From positions 1-64,000 of the forward strand of contig FMBT01000436.1 in assembly GCA_900095095.1 (NCBI GenBank): DNA of 64,000 bases, written 5' to 3'. Shown in pieces: positions 21,872 to 34,331 of this stretch. The DNA is from Fragilariopsis cylindrus CCMP1102 (Eukaryota; Bacillariophyta; Bacillariophyceae; Bacillariales; Bacillariaceae). How positions within the stretch are numbered: the stretch's first letter is position 1; every line of letters begins with the position of its first letter. The notes under the pieces were generated by a model. That model was not told where the DNA came from. It was given only the letters and a program-made list of their open reading frames with translations, and did not search any database. The translations under genes were made by a program, and so were the position numbers.

Positions 21872-23645
21872 GGTAGGATATTAGTGTTAAGTCGATTGAA
21901 ATGAATTAAAAATTATTGTGAGTTTATTGGAAGTTCAACGAAGTGCTTTTAAATCGTTTGAAACGAGAAAAGTCCAAACAACAGTTACGGTATGCGGTCT
22001 CGTCGAATAAGAATGCTTTATTTGTGATATGGTTGTTGAAATCTAAACAAGAATGTCGGTATGCGGTCTCGTCGAATAAGAATGATTGATTCGTGATATG
22101 GTTGATGTTGATGTTGTCAATTGCTTTGGATTCTTTGCATTTGCTTTTAGCGGCGCTGATGAAATCGTGTTTCTTGCTTCACTATTTATTCGCAGGACGT
22201 CACTCCAACGCCCGGTAAATTTTACTAGCATGATTTTTCATTTACATGAGTTTACGCGACAGAAATTAAAGAAAAAAACAGACGGATCATCTTCCCTCTT
22301 CTTTCCACGTCATTTCGAATGATGAATCGAATGAATCAAATGAATCAAATCGACAAGTAATGACTACTTTGACTCAATTATAGCGAAGGACAGCAGAGCG
22401 AACGATTTCAACAAAATTTTCTTGCTTCTTCTTTTACTCATAAAGATGATTGACCCTTTATTTAGTGCTTATTTAGTGCTATGTAGTGTTGTAGCCTTGG
22501 TTGCTGTAGTGTATTCATCTGATGATCAGTAGAATAGAAGTGGAGTTATGGATGTTGGTAGTTTTATTTCCCATTTTAGGATATAAATCATTTCAAGTGT
22601 AATAACACTACCACAAGTACAAGTGGTGTTGAAATCAAATCAAATTCAATTGAGGTATCTATCTACATCCACACATCATAATATGCACATGATTGCTGAT
22701 ATGTTGTTGTTGTAATGGTTCATAACAGGAACTCATTTCCAGTCAACATTGTTTTATGCGCAGGCATTCTAAAATCTCTTGTTTGCCCTCACTGCACTCT
22801 ATATTTATATGCGTTGCCTGAGAAAAATGTCAGTGCATAGTGATCCGCTCTACTCATCAATTTGGAAATATTATATCATCTCTGGCTCTAGTCTTCCATC
22901 TGTCTACCTATATAGTGACGAAGAGTTAGTTTGTCACCTTGCTTGATAATGTATTCTACTATAGTACGTATTGTAGGTAAGTACAGATGCGGTACTTCAC
23001 ACTCATAAATACAGTAAGTACAGTACCTCGGCACAATTCAACGGTTTGATTTTTGAGACATTTTTCTTGTTTTTAACATATCGGGTCGTGTTGAAAAGAT
23101 CAGAAAGTTTGGCCAATAATTGAAGTTCAATAAATTAATATAGCCCTTGATCGAAAGGCAATAGTTCGAAGTCTTATGAAAAAGAAATTGATTAAAGATG
23201 TTAAAAACTATTCTTCCATTCTCGCTTCCGCAAAGGTAGCAGTTTCACAACAACAACAACAACAACAACAACAGTGTTCGAAACCCACCTTTGAGCATTA
23301 CTGTTCCAGTATAACCGTCATTATTCCTTTTTCACCGGTTCAAGAACGTCACGAACGTCCTTCGACGACTACTACTACGTGGAGCTAGATAGAAAGCGAG
23401 CAGTTTTCGGATATTATTGTGCATATATTATATATATATCGGTATACTGTATCACACTTACTTTTTCCGACGCTATCATCTAAGATCATACTTCTTTACG
23501 ATCAACAAACACTTCTAGCGAGATCGAAATCGAAATCCTCCTCGCTCCTCCTCCTGACGAGACACGCTATTTTTGAGAACAGTGATACTTATTGGAAAAA
23601 CAAATAGAAAGGCATACGCGTACACACACACACACACACACAACG
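21872..23645. other. Divergent intergenic region upstream of petJ and the giant repeat protein
   Basis: About 1.8 kb without a convincing gene. It contains the petJ-proximal direct repeat, a GAATGAATC(A)AA-type microsatellite near 22320-22350, a short CAA run near 23252 and a CA run near 23622-23642 just before the giant gene start. Confidence 0.4.
21988..22102. repeat. Direct repeat (69-bp period) upstream of petJ
   Basis: CGGTATGCGGTCTCGTCGAA (with the following TAAGAATG) occurs at 21988 and again at 22057. Similarity continues through GTGATATGGTTG for about 46 bases per copy. The first copy lies about 117 bases upstream of the petJ ATG on the transcribed side, so it could hold promoter elements. 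A regulatory function is inference. Confidence 0.7.
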
Positions 23646-26600
23646 ATGTTACGACGACGACAGCGACAGCGACAACGGATACCACACAATGATACATTGT
23701 CCTATTTAAATTTCTTCTTCTATACATCATTGTTCTGTTTCAGCTGGACGACGATCCAAATAACGAATGCTATTCCATTATTGGATGGACGGTACCAAAC
23801 CTCTAATGATGTTACATCATATTTGAATCTAGCATTGGATATTGCCAAAATAAACGAAGCAGATGATTTTGATACCAAATTAGATGTATATAAAAATGTA
23901 AGTTTTTGTTTGTAGATTATCGGACATCCAACCAACGACGAAGATATATATTATTCAGTTTGCCTTATAACTTCTATATGCATTACCATGACGCCTCATC
24001 CTCTAACATTACAACCTTTTACGACAATATGATACTGATCATAGGGCGCGCCTCGTGACACTCCTAACTCGATCACACTACAAAGTTTATCCCTCACTTC
24101 TATTGATGATATGAATGATAATCCATTTTACCATATGTTTCGATACGCCTTTTGGGATTTGGGATATAATAAGGAAGGAGAAGATGATGGATTTTTTGAT
24201 GGGTCACCTGTAGAAGTCTATGCCGATACTATCGTACAGGATCTTTTCTCATTGGACATTCCTCGAATCGAATCCGATGCAGCATTGGTTATGAATGTTT
24301 GGATGGCGGCCGTTAATGGAATTTTTGAAGCCCTTGCACAATGTAGGGTACAAAATCCTGATGGTGGAATTGCCGCTCTTGATAGGGCGGTAGCATTGTG
24401 GGTTGGAGCTGGACAGGAAGATGGATCTAATGAAAAGGGACATATGCTGTATAATATGGCAGAAAATGCAGGAGAACGATTTGATCAGGACAACGGCGAA
24501 ACAATTGTGAATACGAATATAATAGAGTCCTTTGTGGAATTGCAAACAGCGTTACTAACGGGTGGATCGTGTGATTTTACCGACAACATATCTGCTGGAT
24601 ATGAAAGCATACGCAATATCGTATATAGACTAACAGGGATTATGACGGTCCCACTGGTACAGAACTTGATTCATCACACTATGAATGTTGTCAACACTGG
24701 TGGATCTGATAAAGTAGAATTATTCGCTCTCGGAATTATTCCACGTGTGGCAACTTGTGACCCCCAAGCATATGAAACCCAACTTAAACTTGATGTTCTC
24801 AATAATTTAAACGTAGGAGACGAAGAAAAGGCTATAGTGGCAATTCAACAATCATACTCGTGTTTGGGATTGACCTGTGAAGATATTGGTAGCTATATGG
24901 GAGGAGTCATTCCCACCTGTTCCGATGATGACGAATCTTTTACACGAGGTGGATATGAAGCGACACAGAAGGGCTCCCGCATCAAGGCCTACCTAGATCG
25001 AGATATGAAGCAAATCGATATATTCTTAAAATACGAAGCCATGGATACGGCCTTAGATTGGTACAAATATGGTTGGAATTCTATTATTACTCTTCAAGAA
25101 CTTGCCAAGAACGAGTTCGTCCCAGAACTTCCCAGTTCGAAATCTACGTACTTCTCTTTATTTTCAGAGTATTACGGAAGCTCAGACTTTGTACATGAAC
25201 ACATCACAAACATATTACTGGGGATTGATAATGTGTACGATGGAGAAAGTGCGTCTACAGAGCAAGTTCGCAATGCTGTCACAGGCCTATTGAAATATGT
25301 CGTCATACATATGGCTAGTGTCGACTCGTTGAAATATGCCACCTGGGAATGTTTCAACGGTAATCAAGAATCGGCCATGGATTTGTTGATGCTAGTGCGA
25401 TGTTATATATTGGGTCAATGGAGGGTAAAATTGCTAATCCTAAGGACTTTAATGGGGGAGAATTCACTTTCGCGATGGCTAATGAACTCTGTACCGACTT
25501 CGACACGTGTATTGGCGATGGTGGTGACAATGATGGAGCGGCGAAAATAAATGAACTCATCATAACATCTATGATGCGTGTTGGGAGAAGTTGCGTCATT
25601 CAGCAAATTGTGGACAAGTTGCGTCATTGGTCGATGCACAATTATACCATCCATGTCTGTGCCACTAATTCAGGGATTATTAAAATATGCTTCTATTAAT
25701 GAAAACCTGACAGTTGGAACTGACGATGCTAGTTTGGCGATTGGAGATACAATTTCTCGTGCCATTATTCCTTTGATCAGTCGATCATCGACTGAAAGTG
25801 CCGACATTATTAAGAGCCAAATGGAATACCAACTAACCGCACAACCCGTGGCAGATGGTTTTAAGGCCGTCGCGGACGCATTGCGGGCGAACGCATTGCA
25901 GATCAATCGTATGCTCTGATGTTGGTGTACTCATTAATGAGCCAATTGCTGGAAATTTATGTTCGGATGGTGTGACTCCGCCATCAATTCCACCACAATC
26001 CACTCCGCTAGCTTTTGGTCGATACACCTTTGCCGACTTCAATGCTGCCGCTATTGACGCTTCCTTCGCATTGGATGTCCGAGACATGTTTGAAGCCCCT
26101 TCGTCAAACGATGCCAAAACGATATACACAGATGGCGCCAACGCTCTGCGATCAAGATTGTTTGGTGATGCTGTTGATGGAACACCTACTTTAGCATCGC
26201 TTAGTACACAAGCGGCTCCCGTAATGCACGACGATCCAATGTTTAATATTTACAAGTATGCGCTGTATGAAGATACTGATCTAGATAGTTCTTCCCTTGA
26301 AAACTTTTCCTACGCCAACGATGTAGTAGTCGAAGCTCTGAACAGCGGAAATGACAACAAACTTGCAGCAGAGGCTACGGTTATTCTTCAGGTATTCATT
26401 GTACTTACTCATAAGCTTTATTCTGCAGTGCGTATCTGTGATCAAGGCTCATCCCCCGAATCTGTTATCGATTCGGCCGTGGCGCTATGGATCGGAGAAG
26501 ATCAGGGTGAAGGAAAATTCGATGATGGGTGGATGATATACTCTGTCGGTCAATCAGTTCAAAAATTCTTTGGCTATCCTGAGGCAGAAGCTCCAATAAA

Positions 26601-29600
26601 CACCAAATTAATGGACTTGTTTAAAGAGGCACAAACGGCCGCTAAAAATTGTCCCAAGATACCTGGTGCAACTGAAGTTATTCGATCTATTTCCCACGAG
26701 ATAATCCGTTCCTTGACCCAACCTCTAATTCAATCTTTACTATATCACATGGTGGAGAACAGTAAAAATATGGTTGAATTATATGCTGTTGCAGTTATTC
26801 CTCAATCCGCCGCGTGTGACCCTAAAGCATATTCCGAACTCCAATCTGCGTTATATAGTGGATACAACCAACAGACCTCTCTAACAGAGGATATACTGGA
26901 TCACCTTGCTACCTTTCTGAAATGTCAGAGAATCACATGCGAAACTATTCAAACAGGAGTTGACGCTGATGCAAGTTTAACAGATCTCGTGAAGCGTTTG
27001 TGCGACCGATTGGAATATGACCCAAAAATTAGTTCACCTTTGGCTGGTTACACCCCTCAGTATGATGTGAAAGAAGAAGCCAGATTAGATCTGGATGCTC
27101 TTGAACTGTATATCATGATGCGCACTGAAGCTTACGGAGCAGCTGAGGATGTGTACAAGTTTGGTCACAATTCCGTGATAGCCAACAGCTCAACACTATA
27201 CGCACTCTCAAATTCTAGTTCTGATAATTATAATTCAGCCGACGAAATTATTTCACAAGCTATTGCTCAGAAGGGCGAATACGCAACGGCAACGCGAGTG
27301 CAATTGGCACAGATCGTTAGACGTACATTGCAGATTATGGTTTCTTACAACGCTGTTTTAACTAAAATGCAATCTTCATTACTGAGTGCAAGAATGGGTC
27401 TGGTGAAAATGCAAGAAAGGAATGGGATAGAGCGGTTGCATTTTATGTTGGATCGGTTGAAGGGATACTGGCTGGTGGGAAAGCTGATGGACAAGGAGAA
27501 TGGATGTATGCACTTGGTAATGAGTTTTGTGATGACTTTAGTTCCTGTGAAACCTCGGGAGAGGCCACGGTAAATCAACAACTTATGTTTCAATTTGCTA
27601 GTGGGAGGGACTCTTTAGTAGACGGAGAATGCGATTACCTGACACGTGTAGTACCAAGTATGATTATTCCGAAAATGATAGTCCCTCTTATTCAAGGGAC
27701 AATTAGTAGTTCCATTAAGATTAATGACGACGGCTCTTCTAGCGATCCGGAATTGTTTGCAATTGCACACGTTTTCTCCCGGGCAGTCGCTCCACTTATT
27801 GGAAAAATCGACCCAAATAGTGGGTTAATTCTCTCGCAGAATTTTGCTTCATTATCAAGTGGCTCAACAAGTCTAGCAGTGTCTGATATTGTTGAAGCCT
27901 TCAGTGGTGTCTTGGGTGACCTTGGGATTGCCTGCGCTGATATTGGAAACCCAAGTGGGTACTATTTGTGTTCCACCAATCAAAGCGACGATGTTTTGCC
28001 TGCTAAAGACACTCCCACCAATCTCGCAGACAACTTGTATGTTACAACTACGTACGTCAAAGACAGAGCTAATATTGCGTTAGATGTAAAAGATATGTCA
28101 GAGGCACTTGCAGAAGGAAACAACGAACTCGCACAATTGGTATATAGAAAAGGCAAGAACTCTGAGGAATTCGATGAGAATGGAAAGTTTGTCCGAACTA
28201 GAAGCTTGAAGTTTTTCTCTACCGAGTCTACAAACGACATGCTTGATGAGCCTGAGTTCAATATGTTCATGCACACACTAGGAAACCAATTTTATGCTGA
28301 CCAGTTAGTAGAAGAAGCCTTGGAAAATTCGAGCATTGCAAAATCAAATATTGCAACTGAAGCTGTCATGGTTCTCAATGTTTGGGTGGAGATTATACAT
28401 ATGATGCATGAAACTCTTCAAGCCTGCAAAAACAAACAGCTTCGAGATGATAATGGAGTACATTCCATGGATGCTGCTGTAGCATATTGGATTGGAGATG
28501 GTCAGATAGCGGGCGATTCAGAGAATGGGCATCTCCTTTACGCTCTGTCAGAGAAGTTCGGCGAAATTTTTAACATCGATAATGGTGGCCAATCAAGAAC
28601 AAACACGAACATTTTGAGGCTTTTCAATGAAGCCAAGAATGAGGTATCTTTACCAAATGCTTGCTCAGAAAGCCAGACTACATACATAAGACTTCGTGGT
28701 ATTGTCAATCAACTGATCCCACAGATGGCTATTCCATTGATTCAGGGTTTGATCATATCTTTGAGGGCGAATGATCGAGAGAGGTTGAAGATCTATTCAC
28801 ATGCATTTGTACCATTAGTAGCAGGATGTAGCCTGAGCTTATTTGACTCTCTTAAAGAGAAACTTTTGCTTAATACGAATTTTAATGCTGTAGATGTCGA
28901 ACCTATCGTTGATTTGATTCGACAGTCTTACGATTGTCTTGGATTAAAATGTGACGACATTGGCGTCCACGAGGCAGAGGTAACCAACGAAGCTCCAGAA
29001 TGTAACGACCCTGACATTGATGCCCATTTGGCTGGATATAGACCCGCAAGTGACGTTCGCGAGGTAAGCGCGAAAGTTAAAATTTGAATCATCTACTGCA
29101 AAAGCCTTATAAGAAGATAGTGTAAGCTGACCATAAATTACCTCCTCTTCTCCCTATTCTACAGTACTCTCGATTGGATCTTGACATCCGCGAGATGGAT
29201 GTTCTTCTACAGATGAAGGCGTATGGTGCTGCTGACGAATTATACACGTATGGTAAGCACGCTAGAGGCTCAAATGGAGTAAGCATCAGTATTGGAGATT
29301 TCGCGACGACGAAGCATAGATCGATTGTGCCAGAGTTTGACGTCTTTGTTCGATACTACACTACAGATACGTACGCGGATGAAATAATTCGAACAGCTCT
29401 TGATCCTCTCAAAGGAAGTTGGACGGACGAGCAACGTCGGACGGTAGCTATTAAGTCTTCTCAGATCTTAGTGATGTATTTTGCCGCACTACAAAATGCT
29501 TACGAAGCTGTTTCAGATTGTAATGCACAAAAACTCGAATCGTCTGGGTCAAGTGATTCTTGGGATAGAGCTGCCGCTCTATTAATCGGAAGCTTGGAAG

Positions 29601-30484
29601 GCACAACGAAGAATGGAACCGCTGTGGGCTATATGTTCTACGACCTAGCGCAACAGCATTGTCAAGAATTTGGAACCTGTCTGGACGACATAACCAATGT
29701 TGATGTAAACGAAGAGCTCGTATCTCTGCTCTACACGGGTCGTGGAGCATCTCTAAGCAATTCTTGTCGAGCATTGGAAAAAGCGGCTGATGAAATATCC
29801 ATTCTTCTTCTTATACCTATCATTCAAGGAGCTTTGAGTACTTCGATGGAACTTTCAAACAACGAAAATTTGCAAACAAGAGCGGAAGCGTATGTGTATT
29901 CGCGTGCGCTTATTCCCTTTGTACGAAAACGGGACGCGGCAAACGATCTCGATTTATATCTTGGAAATCCAACTCAATCAGATAGGAGAAACATAGCAAC
30001 GAAAACATACGGTGCTCTTGCTAAGGCCTATCCCGATATGAAAGTCGATTGCGAAAAGATAGGGACAGCGAATTATGTGGACACATGCTTGGGGGTAGTT
30101 TACGTTTCGGATTGGATCTGGATAGTTGTGGGGGTTTTGGGTGGGTTAGTATCGTTATGTTGCTGTGGTTTCTTGTTTATCCGATTCCGAAGCAAATCAA
30201 TTTCGATTGATTTACCGGAAAACAATCCAAAATTTATACCATCCAGCGGAGAGTTGAATCATTCAATGGATTTGCTAGAAAAAGCTTTTTCACCCAAACA
30301 ATTCGACATTCCTCATACTGATTCAGACGGGGAAATGGAAGCATTGAATAGTGAATATAATGATTCTACGATGAAGAATGATGGCTACGAAGATTCTCCA
30401 ACTATCTCTGCTGAAGATGACGACTATTTTGATGAAGTCTCTGCTTTGACTTCAAAGAGAATCTCCATGCCGGATATCATTTAG
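23646..30484 (+). CDS. Giant secreted type I membrane protein with six alternating modules (four frameshifts)
   Basis: Exons: 23646-23897 (signal peptide ending ...ITNA), 24045-29063 and 29165-30484, phase 0 with GTAAGT/GTAAGC donors and AG acceptors; about 2,195 residues. Six modules of about 345 residues repeat an order: VYKxGxNS, a PxFNMxxYxxxxFADxxV patch, a helical LNVWMxxxH segment, ALWIGxxQ or FYVGSxEG, [ML]xxPLIQGL, and a Cys-rich end such as SCLGLTCEDIG. Odd modules have the W[VI]GxxQ form and even ones the YIGSxEG form, so the layout is a-b-a-b-a-b. One membrane helix (DWIWIVVGVLGGLVSLCCCG) and an acidic cytoplasmic tail of about 110 residues end the protein. Frame changes near 25390, 25620, 25908 and 27405 interrupt the middle exon, but all modules remain readable. 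The function is unknown; a cell-surface role is inferred. Confidence 0.65.
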
Positions 30485-30862
30485 AAGATAAAAAAATTGA
30501 AGCAAGATGTTTCTCATATTATTATATTAGTAACCTGTATTATATTACTTTTGTCTACTATATATAATTATATTTGTACACTACTGTCAATACCACTACC
30601 ATTGTAGAGTGTATATCGAATGAGTCGATCTAGTGTAGGAGTAATCGAGTCGTGTCTAGTGAGTTAGTCACCAATTATATTTCAAGAATTCCAATCGCAA
30701 TTCGCAATACAAGAAGTCTGCGGATTCAATCAAAATAATCAATCAATACAAACAACAAACATACAAACATACAAACAACAAACATACAACATACAAACAA
30801 TAATTGAACATTATATTGTAGGATCAAGTAGTATCACCTAGGAACTTGTAGAGGCACGCACA
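30485..30862. other. Intergenic, no gene seen
   Basis: AT-rich spacer with an imperfect ACAAACAT repeat near 30750-30800. Confidence 0.35.
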
Positions 30863-31907
30863 ATGGCGAAACATTATGTCTTCGGATATGGTTCCTTGAT
30901 TTGCGCTGAATCTCGAGCCGTTACGGCGTCGGCACTGAAAGGAGGCGATGGTTGCGATGCTGCTGCGCCTGCTATTCCTATTCGACTTCGTAATTGGATA
31001 AGGTTGTGGAATGTATGTGGACAGAAGAATACATTTTTAGGTGTACAGCGATTTCCTCCCACAGGAGGAAAAGGCAGTGAAGAAATAGACAGGAAAGAAA
31101 TGGATAATAATAATAATAAGAAGAAGAAGAATAAATATTATCCGTCCTGTGTGGGTGTTTTGGTTCCCTTGCCTTCTTCCAATAACGGTGATTGTGACAA
31201 CAACGAAGTCTTGTTTGCATTAGATCGTCGTGAAAAATGTTACCATCGTCATCGTGTAGATTTAAATGATATTGAACGAGTAGACAATGCATTGCTAGAT
31301 ACCGACGATGCTGTCGTTGTCGACCATATTAAGCACCAGAGGATGCAAGAAGAGATCGAGGAAAAATATTACTCGACACATTTTTGAGACGACCACGACG
31401 ACCACGTCAACAACTGGTTGACTGTGATAATAATAACGACAGCATCAACATCAAACAAGATATATATAACAATATAATGCAAGTGAAAAGAATGAAATTT
31501 GCGTTTGGATTTATGTTCCACGTAAATGCTATACAAAAATGGCATCAAATACAAAACATCCAATATTACAATCGTATGTTGATATTGCATTACGTGGATG
31601 TTTATCAATATCAAAATCATTTACAAAAGAGTTCGTTGATGGTACATATGGATGGTATCCTGGTCATCAGTATAATGACGTACTTGTACCGTCATCAATA
31701 TCATCACATAGTAATGATAACAATAACAACAACGAAGATAATAAAAATCATTGCTGTTGGATCAACGATCGGCACAATCCTTTATATGTACGATCTGATA
31801 AGGAATTCTCACTGAAAAATTCCGACAGGTTGGATGCGCATTTGGTTCTTTCGTCAAATGATAGTAAGCGTACGTCGTTGTTATCATATCGCATCGAACC
31901 ACGATGA
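30863..31907 (+). CDS. Gamma-glutamylcyclotransferase-like (AIG2/BtrG fold) protein, frameshifted
   Basis: The start MAKHYVFGYGSLI is the YGSLxxxxSR substrate-binding loop of the gamma-glutamylcyclotransferase fold. ALDRREKCYHRHRV follows, with the family's catalytic Glu in RREKCY. The intact first frame ends at 31387. The C-terminal part is clear in another frame (31539-31907 and somewhat upstream): VWIYVP, then PILQSYVDIALRGCLSIS, EFVDGTYGW and WINDRHNPLYVRSD. Between about 31380 and 31490 the frame changes twice inside an Asp/Asn-rich linker; TTTTTGA at 31380 is a likely homopolymer slip. The fold usually acts on gamma-glutamyl peptides such as glutathione catabolites. Call it a gene with sequence errors or a young pseudogene. 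Confidence 0.6.
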
Positions 31908-32137
31908 GATATATAGTAAATGATAATATACTAGCCAGCATCATACAATAATACAGGTATGCATATTTTTAATTTTTAACTTATTATTCTATTTATAAAG
32001 GAATATATATTATTATTATTATCGTTGTTGTTGCTGTTGTTTCCTATGTTCGTTTGTTTTGTTGAAAGTAGAAAAGGAAATCTGTTAGTTTTTCTTACTC
32101 TTTTTAGCTTAATTATACGTTGCTTTCTTGAATTCTT

Positions 32138-33364
32138 TCATAAGAAGCTCTTTTTTCCCTGAAACCTTGACAATACCTGTATGCTAAGACAATTACACCC
32201 CACCACTAGAATGATAGTGAATATTTCCAGATTAGATTCTTTAAAATTCTTGATTTTATCAGTACTTGTTATAACTGACGTAGTGTTATATGAATCATCG
32301 TCACCGGTCTCATCGAAATAGGAATCGTATGTATTTGTATCGATAGCAAGAGTTGTTTGAGTTGAGTTGCTCGGTGCTATCGTCGTATCTGTCGTCGTCT
32401 CCTTCTTACCGTCTTTCGATTTTCCTTCTGATACATCATCTACCTGCTGGACCGTGATCGTTTTGCATTTTGAAGGTGGATTATTGGATAATGAACAAAC
32501 ATTTTCATCGATCCAGTCAACAAATGCCGAAACACGCTGATTCACAGAGGGAATATTTTTTCGACCGCATCCTACACCGTCTCCTTTTTTGTTTGTTTGT
32601 GTAGGGTAGAGATATGGTATGGTATGATATCAATTTATAATGTGAGAAAATCTGTTGATATATAATCTGTACCACGAGAGCCCTGCTGGAATTCATAATT
32701 CAACTTCTTACCTGTTATGGCAACCACTGTGTTATTATTGACAATGAACGGACTACCGGAATCAGAATCACATGCATCTTTGCCTCCTTCAACAGTACCA
32801 GCACATAGAAATGTTTCGTTCATGGCAAGTTTCCATTGTTCTGAACATTTCTTAGAAGAGAATGCTACAATACCGTCGACAACTTGGAGCGTATCAGGAA
32901 AAGTAGTTCCATTTTCACTTGTCTTACCAAATCCCATCACAGACATAGAGTCCACCATAGGTTTTGGAATCGTTTGATCTCGATTGATCGTAAATGGTGT
33001 GGCTTTACTAGAATTACGTAATAATATTAACATAATATCATTAACGTACCCATTTTGGTCATTCATTGGATGGATTGCAAATTTATCTATATCAATATTT
33101 TCACCGATGTTATCAACGTTGTCGATAGTATGAGAACCGATCATCACTGACATAGTATCATAAAAGGCCCATCTACAATGGGCAGCTGTCAAATGATATC
33201 TTCATGGATTAATGCTCCGCCGCAACCTTTTGAATTCGAAAAAGTAAATATTGACGACGACAACAATAACAAGAAAGAAAGAAAGAAAGAAAGAAAGGGT
33301 GAAATGAGAAAGAATAAATAGAGAATAGAATCAAGAAAATTAAACTCATGCAGTGAATATATGT

Positions 33365-33404
<40 letters not shown>

Positions 33405-33631
33405 TTCTTACCCCAACCCTCTTTCGTGATTCCCGTCCAAGCGAATGCTGGAAATTCATTGTCGTTGGCATCGGTGCCACCGACGATCAGAGATCGACGA
33501 CCATCATGCTGTGATGACGACGATGTTGATGGAAGCAACAAAGTGGTAAAGAGCGTCGTGATCAATAATAAAGAAGACATATGAATCGTATTACATGTAG
33601 ATGTGGTAGGTAGAGATAATCGGATGATCAT
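32138..33631 (-). CDS. Trypsin-like serine protease with C-terminal membrane segment
   Basis: Exons 33631-33412, 33226-32673 and 32583-32138 (phases 1 and 1). A signal peptide (MSSLLLITTLFTTLLL) is followed by RRSLIVGG, the activation site that frees the IVGG N-terminus. The catalytic triad is visible: LTAAHC, NDIMLILL and DACDSDSGSP (Ser, with GP changed to SP). The third exon completes GVGCGRKNIPSV...VDWI, the normal trypsin end. It then adds a Thr/Ser/Asp-rich linker and a terminal hydrophobic stretch (FTIILVVGCNCLSI), so the enzyme is probably tethered at the cell surface. One frameshift lies at about 33195, just before the active-site His, where ATTTGACAGC has three T where four are needed. 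Intron 1 holds (AT)n and GAAA repeats. Confidence 0.8.
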
Positions 33632-34331
33632 TGAATGTATTTGTATAGTGGTTTACGGTTGTACTGAATTGCTAGTCGTCGTGCTGAAAGATATGATGAG
33701 GATCATGTAATGAAAATGAATTTAAACTTTTTAAACTTGCTGTGTGATGTTATTCTTCAGTGAAACGAACGGATCTTTTTTTTTGGGTGTGTCGTTGTCG
33801 TGTTATCGGTGGGTTAAAAAAAAATTACGCGCCATATAATGTTGCCCCTGTTCCTCCAACAGCTACAACACGAGATACCACCTGATCACGTGTTTATTGA
33901 CGACGTCATAATACTCTTACAACTCACTGGTCGGTCATCTAACATACAAATCAGTACTAATAGCTACATAGTGTCAATAAAAGGTTATACACGACTGAAC
34001 TCCTTCAATCGTGGGATCATTTAACATTACACTAACGTCACAGTAGCTGTAGAGCCACAAGTCAAGCCATTAAAACCAAGAAAAACAAGAGCGCCGAATC
34101 AACGGATCGACACGAAAAAAAGGCCATTTTAAAAACTAAAAAGCAACAACAGAAATGTTTGTCAATTCATCTCAAACTTCACAACAAACATCGAGACAAC
34201 AACAGAAATGTCATTAACCAAGCTAACAAAGTGCTATCGTATAAAGAATGACCCCCAATGTGGATCGGAAGATGGAACGTCTTGCATCAAGCACATCACC
34301 ACTTCACCTGCAACGTAGTAGGCATCGAAAA
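33632..34331. other. Divergent intergenic region
   Basis: Between the protease and the kinase-like gene. A duplicated CAACAACAGAAATGT motif lies near 34145 and 34197. No gene is supported. Confidence 0.35.

Noticed and set aside
25560-25640. Intron or 28-base duplication explaining the frame change (AGTTGCGTCATT occurs twice)
   Set aside because: Only 12 bases repeat and no GT-AG pair keeps the module length; a one-base change is simpler.
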